The notes beneath the pieces were generated by a model. It was not told the origin of the DNA. It worked only from the letters and a program-made list of their open reading frames with translations, and searched no databases. Positions 47,898-56,563 of a DNA stretch of 64,000 bases are shown here, in pieces. Both the position numbers and the translations under genes were made by a program. Source of the DNA: an uncultured Thermoguttaceae bacterium (GTDB taxonomy: Bacteria > Planctomycetota > Planctomycetia > Pirellulales > Thermoguttaceae). Within the stretch, counting starts at the first letter, position 1. Every line of letters begins with the position of its first letter. The DNA lies in the NCBI GenBank assembly GCA_937951625.1, contig CALFBP010000002.1, positions 25,495-89,494 on the forward strand. The letters are read 5' to 3'.

Positions 47898-49241
47898 TCA
47901 TCGTCGCGTCAGAATGGCGGCGGCCTGTTCACAAAGCGTGGCGGCCTCGGCCGCGGAACTGGCCTCGGCGATCGCGCGGACGATCGGCTCGGTATTGCTC
48001 GGCCGCACGAGCAGCCACCGGTCGGACCAATCGAGGCGCAATCCGTCGAGGCGATCGGACTTGGCGTCGCGAAAGTGCCTTTCCAAGGCGTCGAGGACTT
48101 CGGACACGCGACCGGACTCCATCGCCCATTTCGTCTTGACGATGTGATAGCTCGGCAATTCATCGGCGAGTTGTCCGATCGGGGCCTCGCGTTCGGCCAT
48201 GGCGTCGAGGAGTTGGGCCATGCCGACGAAGCTGTCGCGGACCAATCCCACGCGGGGGTCGATCGGGCCGCCGTTCCCTTCCCCGCCGAAGACCGCATGA
48301 TGGGCCAGCATGGCGTCGACGACGTTGGCTTCGCCGACTGCCGAGCGAACGAAGGGCACACCGTATTGTTCGGCCAGGTCTTGCGACATCCGGCTGGTCG
48401 CGCAATTCGTGGCGATCGGCCCGCGCCGGTGCTTCAGCACGTGAGCCACGCACAGGGCCAGCGTGTACTCTTCGCCGAGATACCGGCCCGAGGCGTCGAT
48501 CACGGCTAGCCGATCCGCGTCCGGATCCTGGCAGAAGCCGATGTCGGCCCCGACGCGTACCACTTCCGCGAGAACGCCGGCGAGATTTTCGGCCGTGGGT
48601 TCAGGCGGGTGCGCGAAGCGGCCGTCCGGCTCCTCGCCCAGCAGCGTGACTTGGCACCCCAGGGTCTCCAACAGCCGTCTTCCCAAGGTCCCGCCCGCCC
48701 CGTGGTTCGAGTCCAAAAGAACCCGAAATCGCCTCCGGCGGATTCGCTCGGCATCGACGGTCGCCAACACGGCCTCCAAGTGCGGAGTCCAAGGATCGGC
48801 AAGCAAATCAGAGCGGCCAAGCCGATCGTGTCGGACCCAGGCCGCGATGGGCTGGGCATAGCGTGCAAGGACCTTTTGGCCCGCTCCCCCCGGCAGGACC
48901 CGTCCTTCAGCGGAAAACAACTTCAAGCCGTTATATTCCGGGGGGTTGTGGCTGGCGGTGACTTGCACGCCGCCGGCGGCCTGATAGTGCCGCACCAGGA
49001 TGCCCAAGGTGGGCGTGGCGGCGATGCCCGCGTCGATCGTATCCCGGCCGACCGCCTGAAGTCCGGCGTGGACCGCCTTGGCCAGCATCTGGCCGGAGAA
49101 TCGCCCATCGCGCGAAACCACGATCGGGCCTGGCGGACACTCGGCCGCGAACGCGACCACGTAGCGGATGGCCACCTCGGGCGTCAATCCCTCGCCGACA
49201 ATCCCGCGAAGCCCAGAAACGCTGATGATCGGGTCGCTCAC
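47898..49241 (-). CDS. Phosphoglucosamine mutase-like phosphohexomutase
   Basis: A 447-residue member of the same superfamily as the gene at 42747, but closest to the GlmM/ManB branch. Motifs are VTASHNPPEYNGLKLF (phosphoserine), DPDADRLAVID (Mg loop), GGEGNGGPIDPRV (sugar loop) and VRPSNTEPIVRAIAE (phosphate). GlmM converts glucosamine-6- to glucosamine-1-phosphate for peptidoglycan and lipopolysaccharide; the GEGNGG loop, with Gly-Asn, is GlmM/phosphomannomutase-like. The GTG at 49241 is placed behind AAGGAAAG. Confidence 0.85.
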   Translation of the reverse strand: MSDPIISVSGLRGIVGEGLTPEVAIRYVVAFAAECPPGPIVVSRDGRFSGQMLAKAVHAGLQAVGRDTIDAGIAATPTLGILVRHYQAAGGVQVTASHNPPEYNGLKLFSAEGRVLPGGAGQKVLARYAQPIAAWVRHDRLGRSDLLADPWTPHLEAVLATVDAERIRRRRFRVLLDSNHGAGGTLGRRLLETLGCQVTLLGEEPDGRFAHPPEPTAENLAGVLAEVVRVGADIGFCQDPDADRLAVIDASGRYLGEEYTLALCVAHVLKHRRGPIATNCATSRMSQDLAEQYGVPFVRSAVGEANVVDAMLAHHAVFGGEGNGGPIDPRVGLVRDSFVGMAQLLDAMAEREAPIGQLADELPSYHIVKTKWAMESGRVSEVLDALERHFRDAKSDRLDGLRLDWSDRWLLVRPSNTEPIVRAIAEASSAAEAATLCEQAAAILTRR

Positions 49242-49619
49242 GATGGCTTTCCTTGGTGGTTGAAGTTCCGATCCGATCGGAGTTCGTGAGGCCGAGCCAA
49301 GGATTTCGTCGGTTCCCCCCAAAACCGCGGCCGCTCGCCTGGCTCATCCCCGGCGACTCCGTCGGCGCGAGAGCTCACACTTTTCAGCCGGGAGATTCCT
49401 CACGCCTGTTTCGCACGATATGTTATCGGAATTAGTGTCTATCGCAAAAGTCCCCTCTTCCCATGGGAGAGGGTCGGGGTGAGGGCCCAAGATTGCACAC
49501 GACGGGAAAAAAACGCCTGCCTTACAGTTGCCCTCACCCCCAACCCCTCTCCCGCGAGCGGGAGAGGGGAGGTTGTGGGATAAGCTCTTAGTTTCCGCTG
49601 GCCAGGGAGAGTCTCGATC
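49242..49619. other. Intergenic region carrying palindromic repeats
   Basis: About 380 bases between divergent genes; the inverted repeat pair (listed separately) occupies the second half. No gene is supported. Confidence 0.5.
49451..49570. repeat. Inverted pair of palindromic CCCTCACCCC-type repeats
   Basis: Copy B (49531-49570) reads CCCTCACCCCCAACCCCTCT followed by CCC-GCGAGC-GGGAGAGGGGA, itself a hairpin. Copy A (49451-49485) is nearly its reverse complement (TCCCCTCTTCCCATGGGAGA, then GGGTCGGGGTGAGGG). The pair can form a large stem of about 35 base pairs with a 45-base loop. Units of this sequence are familiar as dispersed repeats in many GC-rich bacterial genomes (from memory), probably REP/MITE-like. 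Confidence 0.75.
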
Positions 49620-50342
49620 ATGCCTGCTCTGCTTCTCAGTGCTTGTCTGGTATTGGTTCCGCAAAATACCGCGGCTGAATCCCCGTCACCGTATGATCCC
49701 ACTGACCGCTACGAACCCCGGCAGATCGAGGGCTGGCGCGTGTTGGTGCATCGAGACTTCTTGGCCCAACAGCCGGCGCTGGCCGACGAAACGCTGAAGC
49801 TGCTTGCCTTCCAACTATATCAGATCGCGCGGCGAGTGCCCCCGGGGCCGCTCGCCAAACTCCGCAAGATCACCATCTGGGTCGAGGCGGCCGAACCGCA
49901 TCACCGCTGCATGGCCTATCATCCCAGCGCCGAGTGGCTCCGCGCCCATGGCATGAATCCCGACAAGGCTAAATGCGTCGAGATCGCCAACGCGCGGAAC
50001 TTTCTCGATTGGACCCTCGATCAACCCTGGATGGTCTTACACGAGTTGGCCCACGGCTATCACGATCAATTCCTCGGGGGGTACGGGAATCCGGAACTCC
50101 GCGCGGCCTATGATCGAGCCATGCAAGCCAAACGTTACGAGGCGGTGATGCGGGTCTGCGGCAAAGTGAAGCGGGCCTATGCGGCCACCAATCCCATGGA
50201 GTATTTCGCCGAGACCAGCGAGGCCTTCTTCGGAGTCAACGACTACTATCCCTTCGTCCGCGGAGAGCTCCGCGCCCACGATCCGGAGATGGAAAGCCTG
50301 CTGGCAAAGCTCTGGGAAACGGGCTCAAGCAAACCGCAGTGA
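49620..50342 (+). CDS. Secreted gluzincin-type metallopeptidase-like protein
   Basis: A 240-residue protein, apparently with a short signal peptide (MPALLLSACLVLVPQNTAAES). The zinc motif VLHELAHGYHDQ (HExxH) is near residue 140, and a possible third ligand Glu follows in NPMEYFAETSEAFFG, about 50 residues on, as in gluzincins. The rest resembles anthrax-lethal-factor-like or basic secretory peptidase domains only by this layout. It might hydrolyse peptidoglycan-linked peptides or proteins in the periplasm. Its last 18 bases overlap the convergent next gene. Confidence 0.72.
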   Translation: MPALLLSACLVLVPQNTAAESPSPYDPTDRYEPRQIEGWRVLVHRDFLAQQPALADETLKLLAFQLYQIARRVPPGPLAKLRKITIWVEAAEPHHRCMAYHPSAEWLRAHGMNPDKAKCVEIANARNFLDWTLDQPWMVLHELAHGYHDQFLGGYGNPELRAAYDRAMQAKRYEAVMRVCGKVKRAYAATNPMEYFAETSEAFFGVNDYYPFVRGELRAHDPEMESLLAKLWETGSSKPQ

Positions 50343-51782
50343 AAACAGGTCGGCGTCGTTCATCACGATGCGGAGGCGAACGGGGCGGCCTGCAAACTGC
50401 GCTAGGTCCGCGTTCGACTTCCATTGGACCGCGTGCTCGATGAAATCGCCCGTGATCGGCCGGCAGTCGTCCAGGGCGAAGCCGCTAAGGGGCTGGCCGC
50501 CAGCGTCTTGGATTTCGACGCGAACGCCGCCGCGGCTGACGAGGTTCATCGAGAGCGTCGATCCCTCGAAAGTCAGGGGCTTGGTGAGCACTTCGGCCTC
50601 GCCGGACGCGCGGAGCGACACGAACCCGTCGGTGCGGAACACGAATCGTCGCACGCGACTGGCCGGGCCTTTGTAGTACGCCTCCGTGGCATAGACCGAA
50701 AGCTCGCGGTCCTGGCCCGGAAGTTGCAAAAGGCCCCAGGTCATGTAGTTGCTGCGGTTGCCATCCCGATCCTTCGGGGCGGTGATCGGAATCAGCGCTT
50801 CGCTCCAGCGGCGGAACAAGACACCGTCGCGACTGGTCATGAAGACAGGGTCCACTTGCTGCGTGTTGGGGTAGTATCGCGTGGGGAAGCCCAGGAACAA
50901 ATGGGGCGCCCGGAAATAGGGCAGAATGGCGTTGGTGTAGAGATGCTCGGCCGGTGAATCCACGTACTTCAGATCGGCCTGATTCTCCCAGTGGAGAAAA
51001 TCCTTGGAGGTTGCCGTGCGAATCGCCCGCACCCCTCCCGGGTTCCAGCCCCGTTCGTCCGTGTACCCCGCGCTGAAGATCCGCCAATACGCCCGGTACT
51101 CGCCCCGCACCGCGTCCCAAAAAGCGAGGTTCTGCGAGTCGAATGCCCCCGCCGTGATCACGGCCTTGGTCATCACGCTCCAATGAATGCCGTCCGCGGA
51201 CTGCAAGGCGTTCAAACAAGGACGGGATTTCCCATTGACTTGCGTCGTGGAGGAACCGAAGGCTTTGTATCGGGCGTCCGGCGGGCAGGACGGATTGGCG
51301 TCCAGAAAGGGCGTGAAATTATGGGCCTCTGAACCCCTCCACACGATGTTGTTCTTTTTGGATCCGTTCAACTCGAACAGGCCCAACTCAGGTCGCTCCC
51401 AAGTGATGCCGTCGCGGCTCTCGACGTAGCACGTCACCTCGGGCGAAAACCGCTTGTTTTGCTCGTCGAAATGCACGCCTCGGTAATAACCTCGGAATCG
51501 GTCGCCATCGCGGAAAAACGTGTAATAGCCGGAGACGTTGCCTTCCCAAGGTTGATCGCACACCAGTACGACTTCCCGAGGCTCGGGCTTGTGGAGCACA
51601 AATTGCGTCCCCCTCGTCGAGGCCAAAAGGTAGTCGTCCACGAACAATTCGCGGCGTCGGCCCAAGGGAAGAGGTTCGTCGTCAGAGGCGGTAACGACGC
51701 CACCAGGCAACAGGCAAGCCCCGCCTAACGCCGCTACGCTCCCCAAAAATGACCGACGATTGGCGATAATTTTTTTTGCCAT
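50325..51782 (-). CDS. Tat-exported five-bladed beta-propeller glycoside hydrolase-like protein
   Basis: A 485-residue protein. The N-terminus MAKKIIANRRSFLGSVAALGGACLLPGG has the NRRSFLG twin-arginine motif. The body shows the repeating pattern of GH43/GH32/GH62-like beta-propellers: SRDGITWERPELGLFE, SADGIHWSV, SKDFLHWENQAD, SRDGVLFRRWSEALIP, each with an Asp and a Trp/Phe at equal spacing, and a C-terminal beta-sandwich (FEGSTLSMNLVSRGGVRVEIQD). It is probably a polysaccharide-active enzyme or binding protein. I cannot name the family. GAGGAG upstream of ATG 51782 sets the start. Confidence 0.75.
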   Translation of the reverse strand: MAKKIIANRRSFLGSVAALGGACLLPGGVVTASDDEPLPLGRRRELFVDDYLLASTRGTQFVLHKPEPREVVLVCDQPWEGNVSGYYTFFRDGDRFRGYYRGVHFDEQNKRFSPEVTCYVESRDGITWERPELGLFELNGSKKNNIVWRGSEAHNFTPFLDANPSCPPDARYKAFGSSTTQVNGKSRPCLNALQSADGIHWSVMTKAVITAGAFDSQNLAFWDAVRGEYRAYWRIFSAGYTDERGWNPGGVRAIRTATSKDFLHWENQADLKYVDSPAEHLYTNAILPYFRAPHLFLGFPTRYYPNTQQVDPVFMTSRDGVLFRRWSEALIPITAPKDRDGNRSNYMTWGLLQLPGQDRELSVYATEAYYKGPASRVRRFVFRTDGFVSLRASGEAEVLTKPLTFEGSTLSMNLVSRGGVRVEIQDAGGQPLSGFALDDCRPITGDFIEHAVQWKSNADLAQFAGRPVRLRIVMNDADLFSLRFA

Positions 51783-52113
51783 GTCCGAACTCCTCAAAAT
51801 CGCTCCAAATCCTCCAGTTCACGAAAACCGAAATATTATGGTTTTCCCAAAAACCTAAAGCAACGCCTTCGTCGGGGAACCGGGATTTGGAGTGTGAATA
51901 ACAGCGCGACTTCCCAGCCCCGGTGGGGGGGAATGGCTAAGTAACAGTCATCTCCAGGGTGAATGTCGCCTGATCGCCGAAGGTGGGAAGCCACGGTGTG
52001 GTTGCCACTGGCGGCTATGACAGCAATGGCAACCGGCATTGGCGGGCGGGCATGGCATCCTTCGACTGTGATGGCGAAATTCGACGGACCATCTTATGGT
52101 TTGCCACAAAAAA

Positions 52114-52142
52114 CACTCAATTGAGTGGGTATTGACTACCCA
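52114..52142. repeat. Perfect 14-base palindrome joined to a second inverted repeat
   Basis: CACTCAATTGAGTG (52114-52127) is fully self-complementary. Overlapping it by two bases, TGGGTA-TTGAC-TACCCA (52126-52142) is a second perfect inverted repeat. It lies about 200 bases upstream of the candidate promoter of the glycan locus. It could be an operator for a dimeric regulator. Confidence 0.5.
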
Positions 52143-52338
52143 GTTGGTGCCGTCCGAGAGGCCATAAACCTCTTTCCGCAATTCGGTTACGAGCTGCTAA
52201 ACCTCTACCCTTAAGTTAGGCTGGCGCCCATTTTTCACTGTTCGATGCTTTCCCCGTCCCCCCCCTTTGGTATTCGCATTTGCCGAAACGGGAAAGTTCA
52301 AGGCAACACCCCCTTGTAGCGGGTGTAGGGAAGCAATC

Positions 52339-52368
52339 TTGACCCGCAAGCGTGGTGTGGGATAGGAT
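52339..52368 (+). promoter_or_regulatory. Candidate promoter of the glycan locus
   Basis: TTGACC (52339-52344) and TAGGAT (52363-52368) are spaced by 18 bases. It lies 79 bases before the epimerase start and immediately after the hairpin ACACCC-N9-GGGTGT (52306-52326). A moderately good sigma-70 match. Confidence 0.45.
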
Positions 52369-52447
52369 CGTGGGCCTACGGGCCGGAGTCCCGCAACTTC
52401 TTCATTCCCCGGCCGAGAAAGACTCTAGCCAGGAGGGCAAATCTGAC

Positions 52448-53437
52448 GTGAATCTCGACGGAGCGAGCGTTCTTGTCGTCGGTGGCGCTGGGCTGATCGG
52501 CAGCCACGTGGTCGACGAGCTTTTGAAGACCAAAGTGCGGCGGGTGGTCGTCTACGACAATTTCGCGCGGGGCAGCCGCGACAATTTAGAGCAGGCCCTT
52601 CACGACCCCCGGGTCTCGATCTTCCCTCACGGCGGCGATGTTCTCCATCGCGACATTTTGGAGAAGGCGATGGAGGGCATCGACGGCGTATTTCATTTGG
52701 CGGCTTTGTGGATCCTCCAGTGTCACGAATACCCGGAAACGGCCTTCGAGGTGAACGTCCGCGGCACGTTCAACGTGATCATGGCGGCGATCCGGACCAA
52801 AGTGAAGCGGGTGGTGTTTTCGTCGTCGGCCTCGGTCTACGGCGATGCCGTCGAAATCCCGATGACCGAGGATCACCCGTACCATAACGACACCTTTTAC
52901 GGGGCGACCAAGATCGCGGGCGAACATTTCTTCAAAAGCCTGGGGCGGCGCTACGGGTTGGAATGGGTGGGGCTCCGCTATATGAACGTCTACGGCCCGC
53001 GCCAGGACTACAAGGGCGCCTACATCGCCGTGATGCACAAGATCCTGGACCGCATCGAGCGCGGCGAACCGCCTATCGTCTACGGGGATGGAAGCCAGCA
53101 GTACGATTTTGTCCACGTGGCGGACGTGGCCCGGGCGAATGTTCTCGCCATGCAAGCCGAAGTGAGCGGCCGGTGCTACAACGTGGGGCGGGGCATCGGG
53201 ACCACGATCAAGGAGCTGACCGAACTGTTGTTGAGGCTCTCCGGCAGCAAGCTGCCGATCGTCTACGAGCCGGCGGGGCTAACGTTTGTGACCAACCGTG
53301 TCGGGTGTGTGAGGCGGGCGGCGGAAGACTTGGGCTATCGTTGGACGATCGACTTGGAAGAGGGAATGAAGTCGCTGATCGCCTGGCGGCGACAAAACGC
53401 CGCCGCGCTTCAACACAAACGGATCGCGGCGGCGTAA
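52448..53437 (+). CDS. NAD-dependent nucleotide-sugar epimerase/dehydratase
   Basis: A 329-residue extended SDR. The Rossmann motif is VLVVGGAGLIGSHVV, with the acidic YDNF segment after strand 2 that selects NAD. The catalytic residues lie in SSSASVYGD and YGATK. GLRYMNVYGPRQDYKGAY and the IVYGDGSQQYDFVHVADVA segment are typical of UDP-glucose 4-epimerase, UDP-glucuronate and dTDP-glucose families. The exact sugar is not decided. It is the first gene of the co-directional glycan-type locus. GTG 52448 follows AGGAGGG; upstream in-frame ATG/GTG codons lack this. Confidence 0.9.
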   Translation: MNLDGASVLVVGGAGLIGSHVVDELLKTKVRRVVVYDNFARGSRDNLEQALHDPRVSIFPHGGDVLHRDILEKAMEGIDGVFHLAALWILQCHEYPETAFEVNVRGTFNVIMAAIRTKVKRVVFSSSASVYGDAVEIPMTEDHPYHNDTFYGATKIAGEHFFKSLGRRYGLEWVGLRYMNVYGPRQDYKGAYIAVMHKILDRIERGEPPIVYGDGSQQYDFVHVADVARANVLAMQAEVSGRCYNVGRGIGTTIKELTELLLRLSGSKLPIVYEPAGLTFVTNRVGCVRRAAEDLGYRWTIDLEEGMKSLIAWRRQNAAALQHKRIAAA

Positions 53438-53512
53438 CAAAAGCGTCCGGACTTCGCAACTTGCCAAACAGCAGCAATAAAAATTAGGTATCCCGGTTCA
53501 GGCCTGAAGCCG

Positions 53513-55660
53513 ATGTGTGGTGTCGCGGGCGTCATCAGTTTGGACGGTCGGCCGATTGATCCGAAATGGATCAAGCGGATGTGCGACGCGCTGGCGCACC
53601 GCGGGCCGGACGACGCGGGGTATGCCTTTTTCAACTTGGGCGAGGGCCACAAAGGCGAAGGGGGATATTGGTGCAGCTTTGCCGACGCGGAGTTTCGCCA
53701 CCTCAATGAGCATCTGCCGGTCTTCGGAGGCTCCTACTGTCAAGAAGAGCTATCGAAAAGTGTGTTCGGCGTAGGGCTGGGACATCGCCGTCTGGCGATC
53801 ATCGACCTTTCGCCCCACGGTCACCAGCCAATGGCCAGCCCCGACGGCCGTTACTGGATCAGCTACAACGGGGAGATCTACAATTTTCCAGAGTTGCGGG
53901 ATGATCTTCACGTGCGGGGACACGTCTTTCGGACCCGCAGCGACACGGAGGTGATCCTGCATCTATGGGAGGAACACGGTCCGAATTGCTTGCCAGTGCT
54001 CGACGGCATGTTCGCCTTCGCCATCTACGATCGCGTGGGCAAGCGCCTGGTGCTTGCGCGGGATCGCTTTGGTGTCAAACCGCTGTATTATGCCGTGGTG
54101 GGCGGCTACCTGGCCTTTGCCAGCGAGATCAAAGGAATCCTGGCAAGCGGTCTCTTGCGGCCGCGAATCGATCCAGCGGCGATGGCCGAATATTTCACTT
54201 TCCAAAACATCTTTTCGGCCCAAACCCTGTTTCGCGACGTGAAGTTGCTCGGCCCGGGCGAGTTTTTGGAGATTGCAGCGGGCGAGCCACGGGAGGTGAC
54301 GCCGCGACGCTATCATGCCGGGTTCCCCGATCCCGACGCTTCGCTTACCGATGAAACTCGAGTGGCTGAGATGGTGGCCGAGGCCTTTTCGCACGCCATC
54401 CGACGGCAACTGGTGAGCGATGTGGAGGTTGGATCGTATCTTTCAGGCGGCATGGACAGCGGTTCGATCGTAGCCGTAGCGGGCCGCACGATTCCCCGTT
54501 TGATGACCTTCACCGCTGGCTTCGATCTGACGAATGTCAGCGGGATCGAGCAGGGCTTCGACGAGCGGCGCCAGGCCGAACGGTTGGCCTATCTCCTCCA
54601 GACCGAGCACTACGACGTGGTGCTTCATGCTGGGGACATGCCCGCCGCCATGGATAAAATCACCTGGCACATGGACGATCCGCGCGTCGGCATGTGTCAT
54701 CAGAACTGGTACGCCGCCAAGCTGGCCAGCCGCTTCGTGAAGGTCTGTTTGGCGGGCACAGGCGGAGATGAGCTATTTGGCGGCTACCCTTGGCGCTACC
54801 GGTACGGCTTGAAGGCGCGGTCCGTGCCCGAATTCGATGAGCGCTATTTCCGGTATTGGCACCGGCTCTTGGACATGGAAGAGCTGCCGCGTTTGTTCTC
54901 GCCGGGGCTGGGGCTAAGCTGGGAGGCGGTGCGGGCGAGCTTCGATCAGGTTTGGGCCGACGCCCCCTCCGGGGAGCCCGGGGCCGAGCTAAGCGAGAAT
55001 CTGCTGCATCGCGCCATGCACTTCGAATTCAAGACCTTCCTCCACGGTTTGCTGATTACCGATGATCACATCAGCATGGCCCACGGCTTGGAGACCCGGG
55101 TTCCCTTCCTCGACAACCAGCTTGCAGACCTGGCGTTTCGTTTGCCCGCTGCCATGAAAGTCGCGACCCGGCGGTTGGCCAGCGACAATTCGGGACGGCT
55201 GGAGTCGGCGGACGGGAAGCGGATCCTGCGGCGGGCGATGGGTCGCTATCTGCCAGAGGAGTTCACCCGGCAGCCCAAGCAAGGCTTTTCGCCGCCGGAC
55301 GAGAATTGGTATCGGGGGCCCTCGATGGATTACATCCGCTCCATCCTTTTGGAAAAGCCCACCATCGATCGGCCCTGGTTCGATCAGCGATTCATTGGCG
55401 AAAAGCTGACGGAGCATTTCGAAGGTCACCGCAATCATCGTTTGCTGATCTGGTCTCTGTTGAGTTTCGAGCTGCTTCAACGGCATTTCGTGGACCAGCC
55501 GGTGGGGCAAGGGGCGGGACATAGTTCGTCTTCAGCCCCACACTTCGCCACCTCGGCTCGGCGCCGAGTCATCGCCGAGCCCCCGGCTGCTGAGCGGAGA
55601 GAGGAACGGCTCGGGGCCGCGCACGGAGGCACGCAAGGAGGCACGCTGTGTCACTTTTGA
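53513..55660 (+). CDS. asnB: Asparagine synthase-like glutamine amidotransferase
   Basis: A 715-residue protein of the AsnB family. The start MCGVAGV places the nucleophile Cys2. The N-terminal glutaminase has LAHRGPDDAG, GLGHRRLAIIDLSPHGHQPM and YNGEIYNF. The synthetase domain has SYLSGGMDSGSIVAVAG (the PP-loop), TGGDELFGGYPWRY, and HDD-type loops. It is longer than AsnB of asparagine synthesis (near 550-630): about 45 residues are inserted between residues 38 and 85, and the C-terminal tail is Ser/Arg-rich and low in complexity. In surface-glycan and peptide loci such enzymes amidate uronic acids or peptides, which fits here. Its last 13 bases overlap the ABC permease gene. Confidence 0.88.
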   Translation: MCGVAGVISLDGRPIDPKWIKRMCDALAHRGPDDAGYAFFNLGEGHKGEGGYWCSFADAEFRHLNEHLPVFGGSYCQEELSKSVFGVGLGHRRLAIIDLSPHGHQPMASPDGRYWISYNGEIYNFPELRDDLHVRGHVFRTRSDTEVILHLWEEHGPNCLPVLDGMFAFAIYDRVGKRLVLARDRFGVKPLYYAVVGGYLAFASEIKGILASGLLRPRIDPAAMAEYFTFQNIFSAQTLFRDVKLLGPGEFLEIAAGEPREVTPRRYHAGFPDPDASLTDETRVAEMVAEAFSHAIRRQLVSDVEVGSYLSGGMDSGSIVAVAGRTIPRLMTFTAGFDLTNVSGIEQGFDERRQAERLAYLLQTEHYDVVLHAGDMPAAMDKITWHMDDPRVGMCHQNWYAAKLASRFVKVCLAGTGGDELFGGYPWRYRYGLKARSVPEFDERYFRYWHRLLDMEELPRLFSPGLGLSWEAVRASFDQVWADAPSGEPGAELSENLLHRAMHFEFKTFLHGLLITDDHISMAHGLETRVPFLDNQLADLAFRLPAAMKVATRRLASDNSGRLESADGKRILRRAMGRYLPEEFTRQPKQGFSPPDENWYRGPSMDYIRSILLEKPTIDRPWFDQRFIGEKLTEHFEGHRNHRLLIWSLLSFELLQRHFVDQPVGQGAGHSSSSAPHFATSARRRVIAEPPAAERREERLGAAHGGTQGGTLCHF

Positions 55661-56481
55661 GCGGTCGCGCCCATTGGCTGGCGTTTTACGAGGTCTTCGC
55701 CCTGTTGACGCGCAATCGGCAGCTCACCTGGGAAATGACGCGGCGTGAGATCGCCGACCGTTACGCAGGACAGATTCTCGGCACGTTTTGGGCCATTGGC
55801 CATCCGCTGGCGCTGATGGGGCTCTACGTGTTCGTCTTCGCGTGGGTGTTTCAAGTCAAGATGGGCGGTACAGCCGATCTGCCCTTGGACTACACGACCT
55901 ACCTTCTGGCAGGCCTGATTCCTTGGATGGCCTTCCAGGAATCCATGAACAAAGGGACGACGGTCATCCTCGGGAATGCCAACCTCGTCAAACAGGTCGT
56001 GTTTCCCATCGAGGTACTCCCGGTAAAGACGGTGATCGCCTCCCTTGGCACGCAAGTCGTAGCCACCGCCGTGCTCGTGGTGTACGTCCTAGCGCGGTAT
56101 GGCGGCCTGCCGTGGACCTACCTTCTTTTGCCGGTTCTCATGTTGTTCCAAGCCATGGCGATGATCGGCGTGGCCTACGTGCTGGCCGCGGTGAGCGTCT
56201 ACTTCCGGGATTTGAAGGATATGGTGCAGGTATTTTGTCTGGCGGGGATGTATGTGATGCCGGTTTTCTACCAGCCGGACATGGTACCGGCGCCGTTTCG
56301 AATCCTTCTTTATTTCAATCCGTTCAGCTACATGGCCTGGTGCTACCAGGACGCCTGCTATTTCGGCCGCTTGGAACATCCTTGGGCGTGGCCAGCGTTT
56401 TTTGTTGGATCCGCGGCCGCGTTCTACGGCGGGTATCGCGTGTTCCGCAAGTTGAAAATCTGTTTTGGGAGCGTGCTCTGA
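55648..56481 (+). CDS. ABC-2 type polysaccharide export permease (Wzm-like)
   Basis: A 277-residue membrane protein with six hydrophobic helices. Family sequence includes [35 protein letters not shown] near the N-terminus, [39 protein letters not shown], and [23 protein letters not shown], the marks of the capsule/O-antigen/teichoic acid exporter group. It would form the channel for a lipid-linked glycan with the ATPase encoded next. The GTG start lies inside the 3' end of asnB, so translation is coupled. Confidence 0.92.
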   Translation: MSLLSGRAHWLAFYEVFALLTRNRQLTWEMTRREIADRYAGQILGTFWAIGHPLALMGLYVFVFAWVFQVKMGGTADLPLDYTTYLLAGLIPWMAFQESMNKGTTVILGNANLVKQVVFPIEVLPVKTVIASLGTQVVATAVLVVYVLARYGGLPWTYLLLPVLMLFQAMAMIGVAYVLAAVSVYFRDLKDMVQVFCLAGMYVMPVFYQPDMVPAPFRILLYFNPFSYMAWCYQDACYFGRLEHPWAWPAFFVGSAAAFYGGYRVFRKLKICFGSVL

Positions 56482-56563
56482 CCAAGAACAGGCCGCGCAA
56501 CGGACTTCGCGCTGGCGTTGGATGGACCAAACGGAGCTGCCCGGCGTGAATCGGGGATTGCCC

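Larger units (their letters stand above)
51783..52447. other. Long intergenic region with palindromes before the glycan locus
   Basis: About 665 bases between divergent genes, without a supported reading frame. Contains the palindrome pair at 52114-52142, a hairpin ACACCC-N9-GGGTGT (52306-52326) and a promoter candidate for the epimerase gene, all listed or mentioned separately. Confidence 0.45.
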
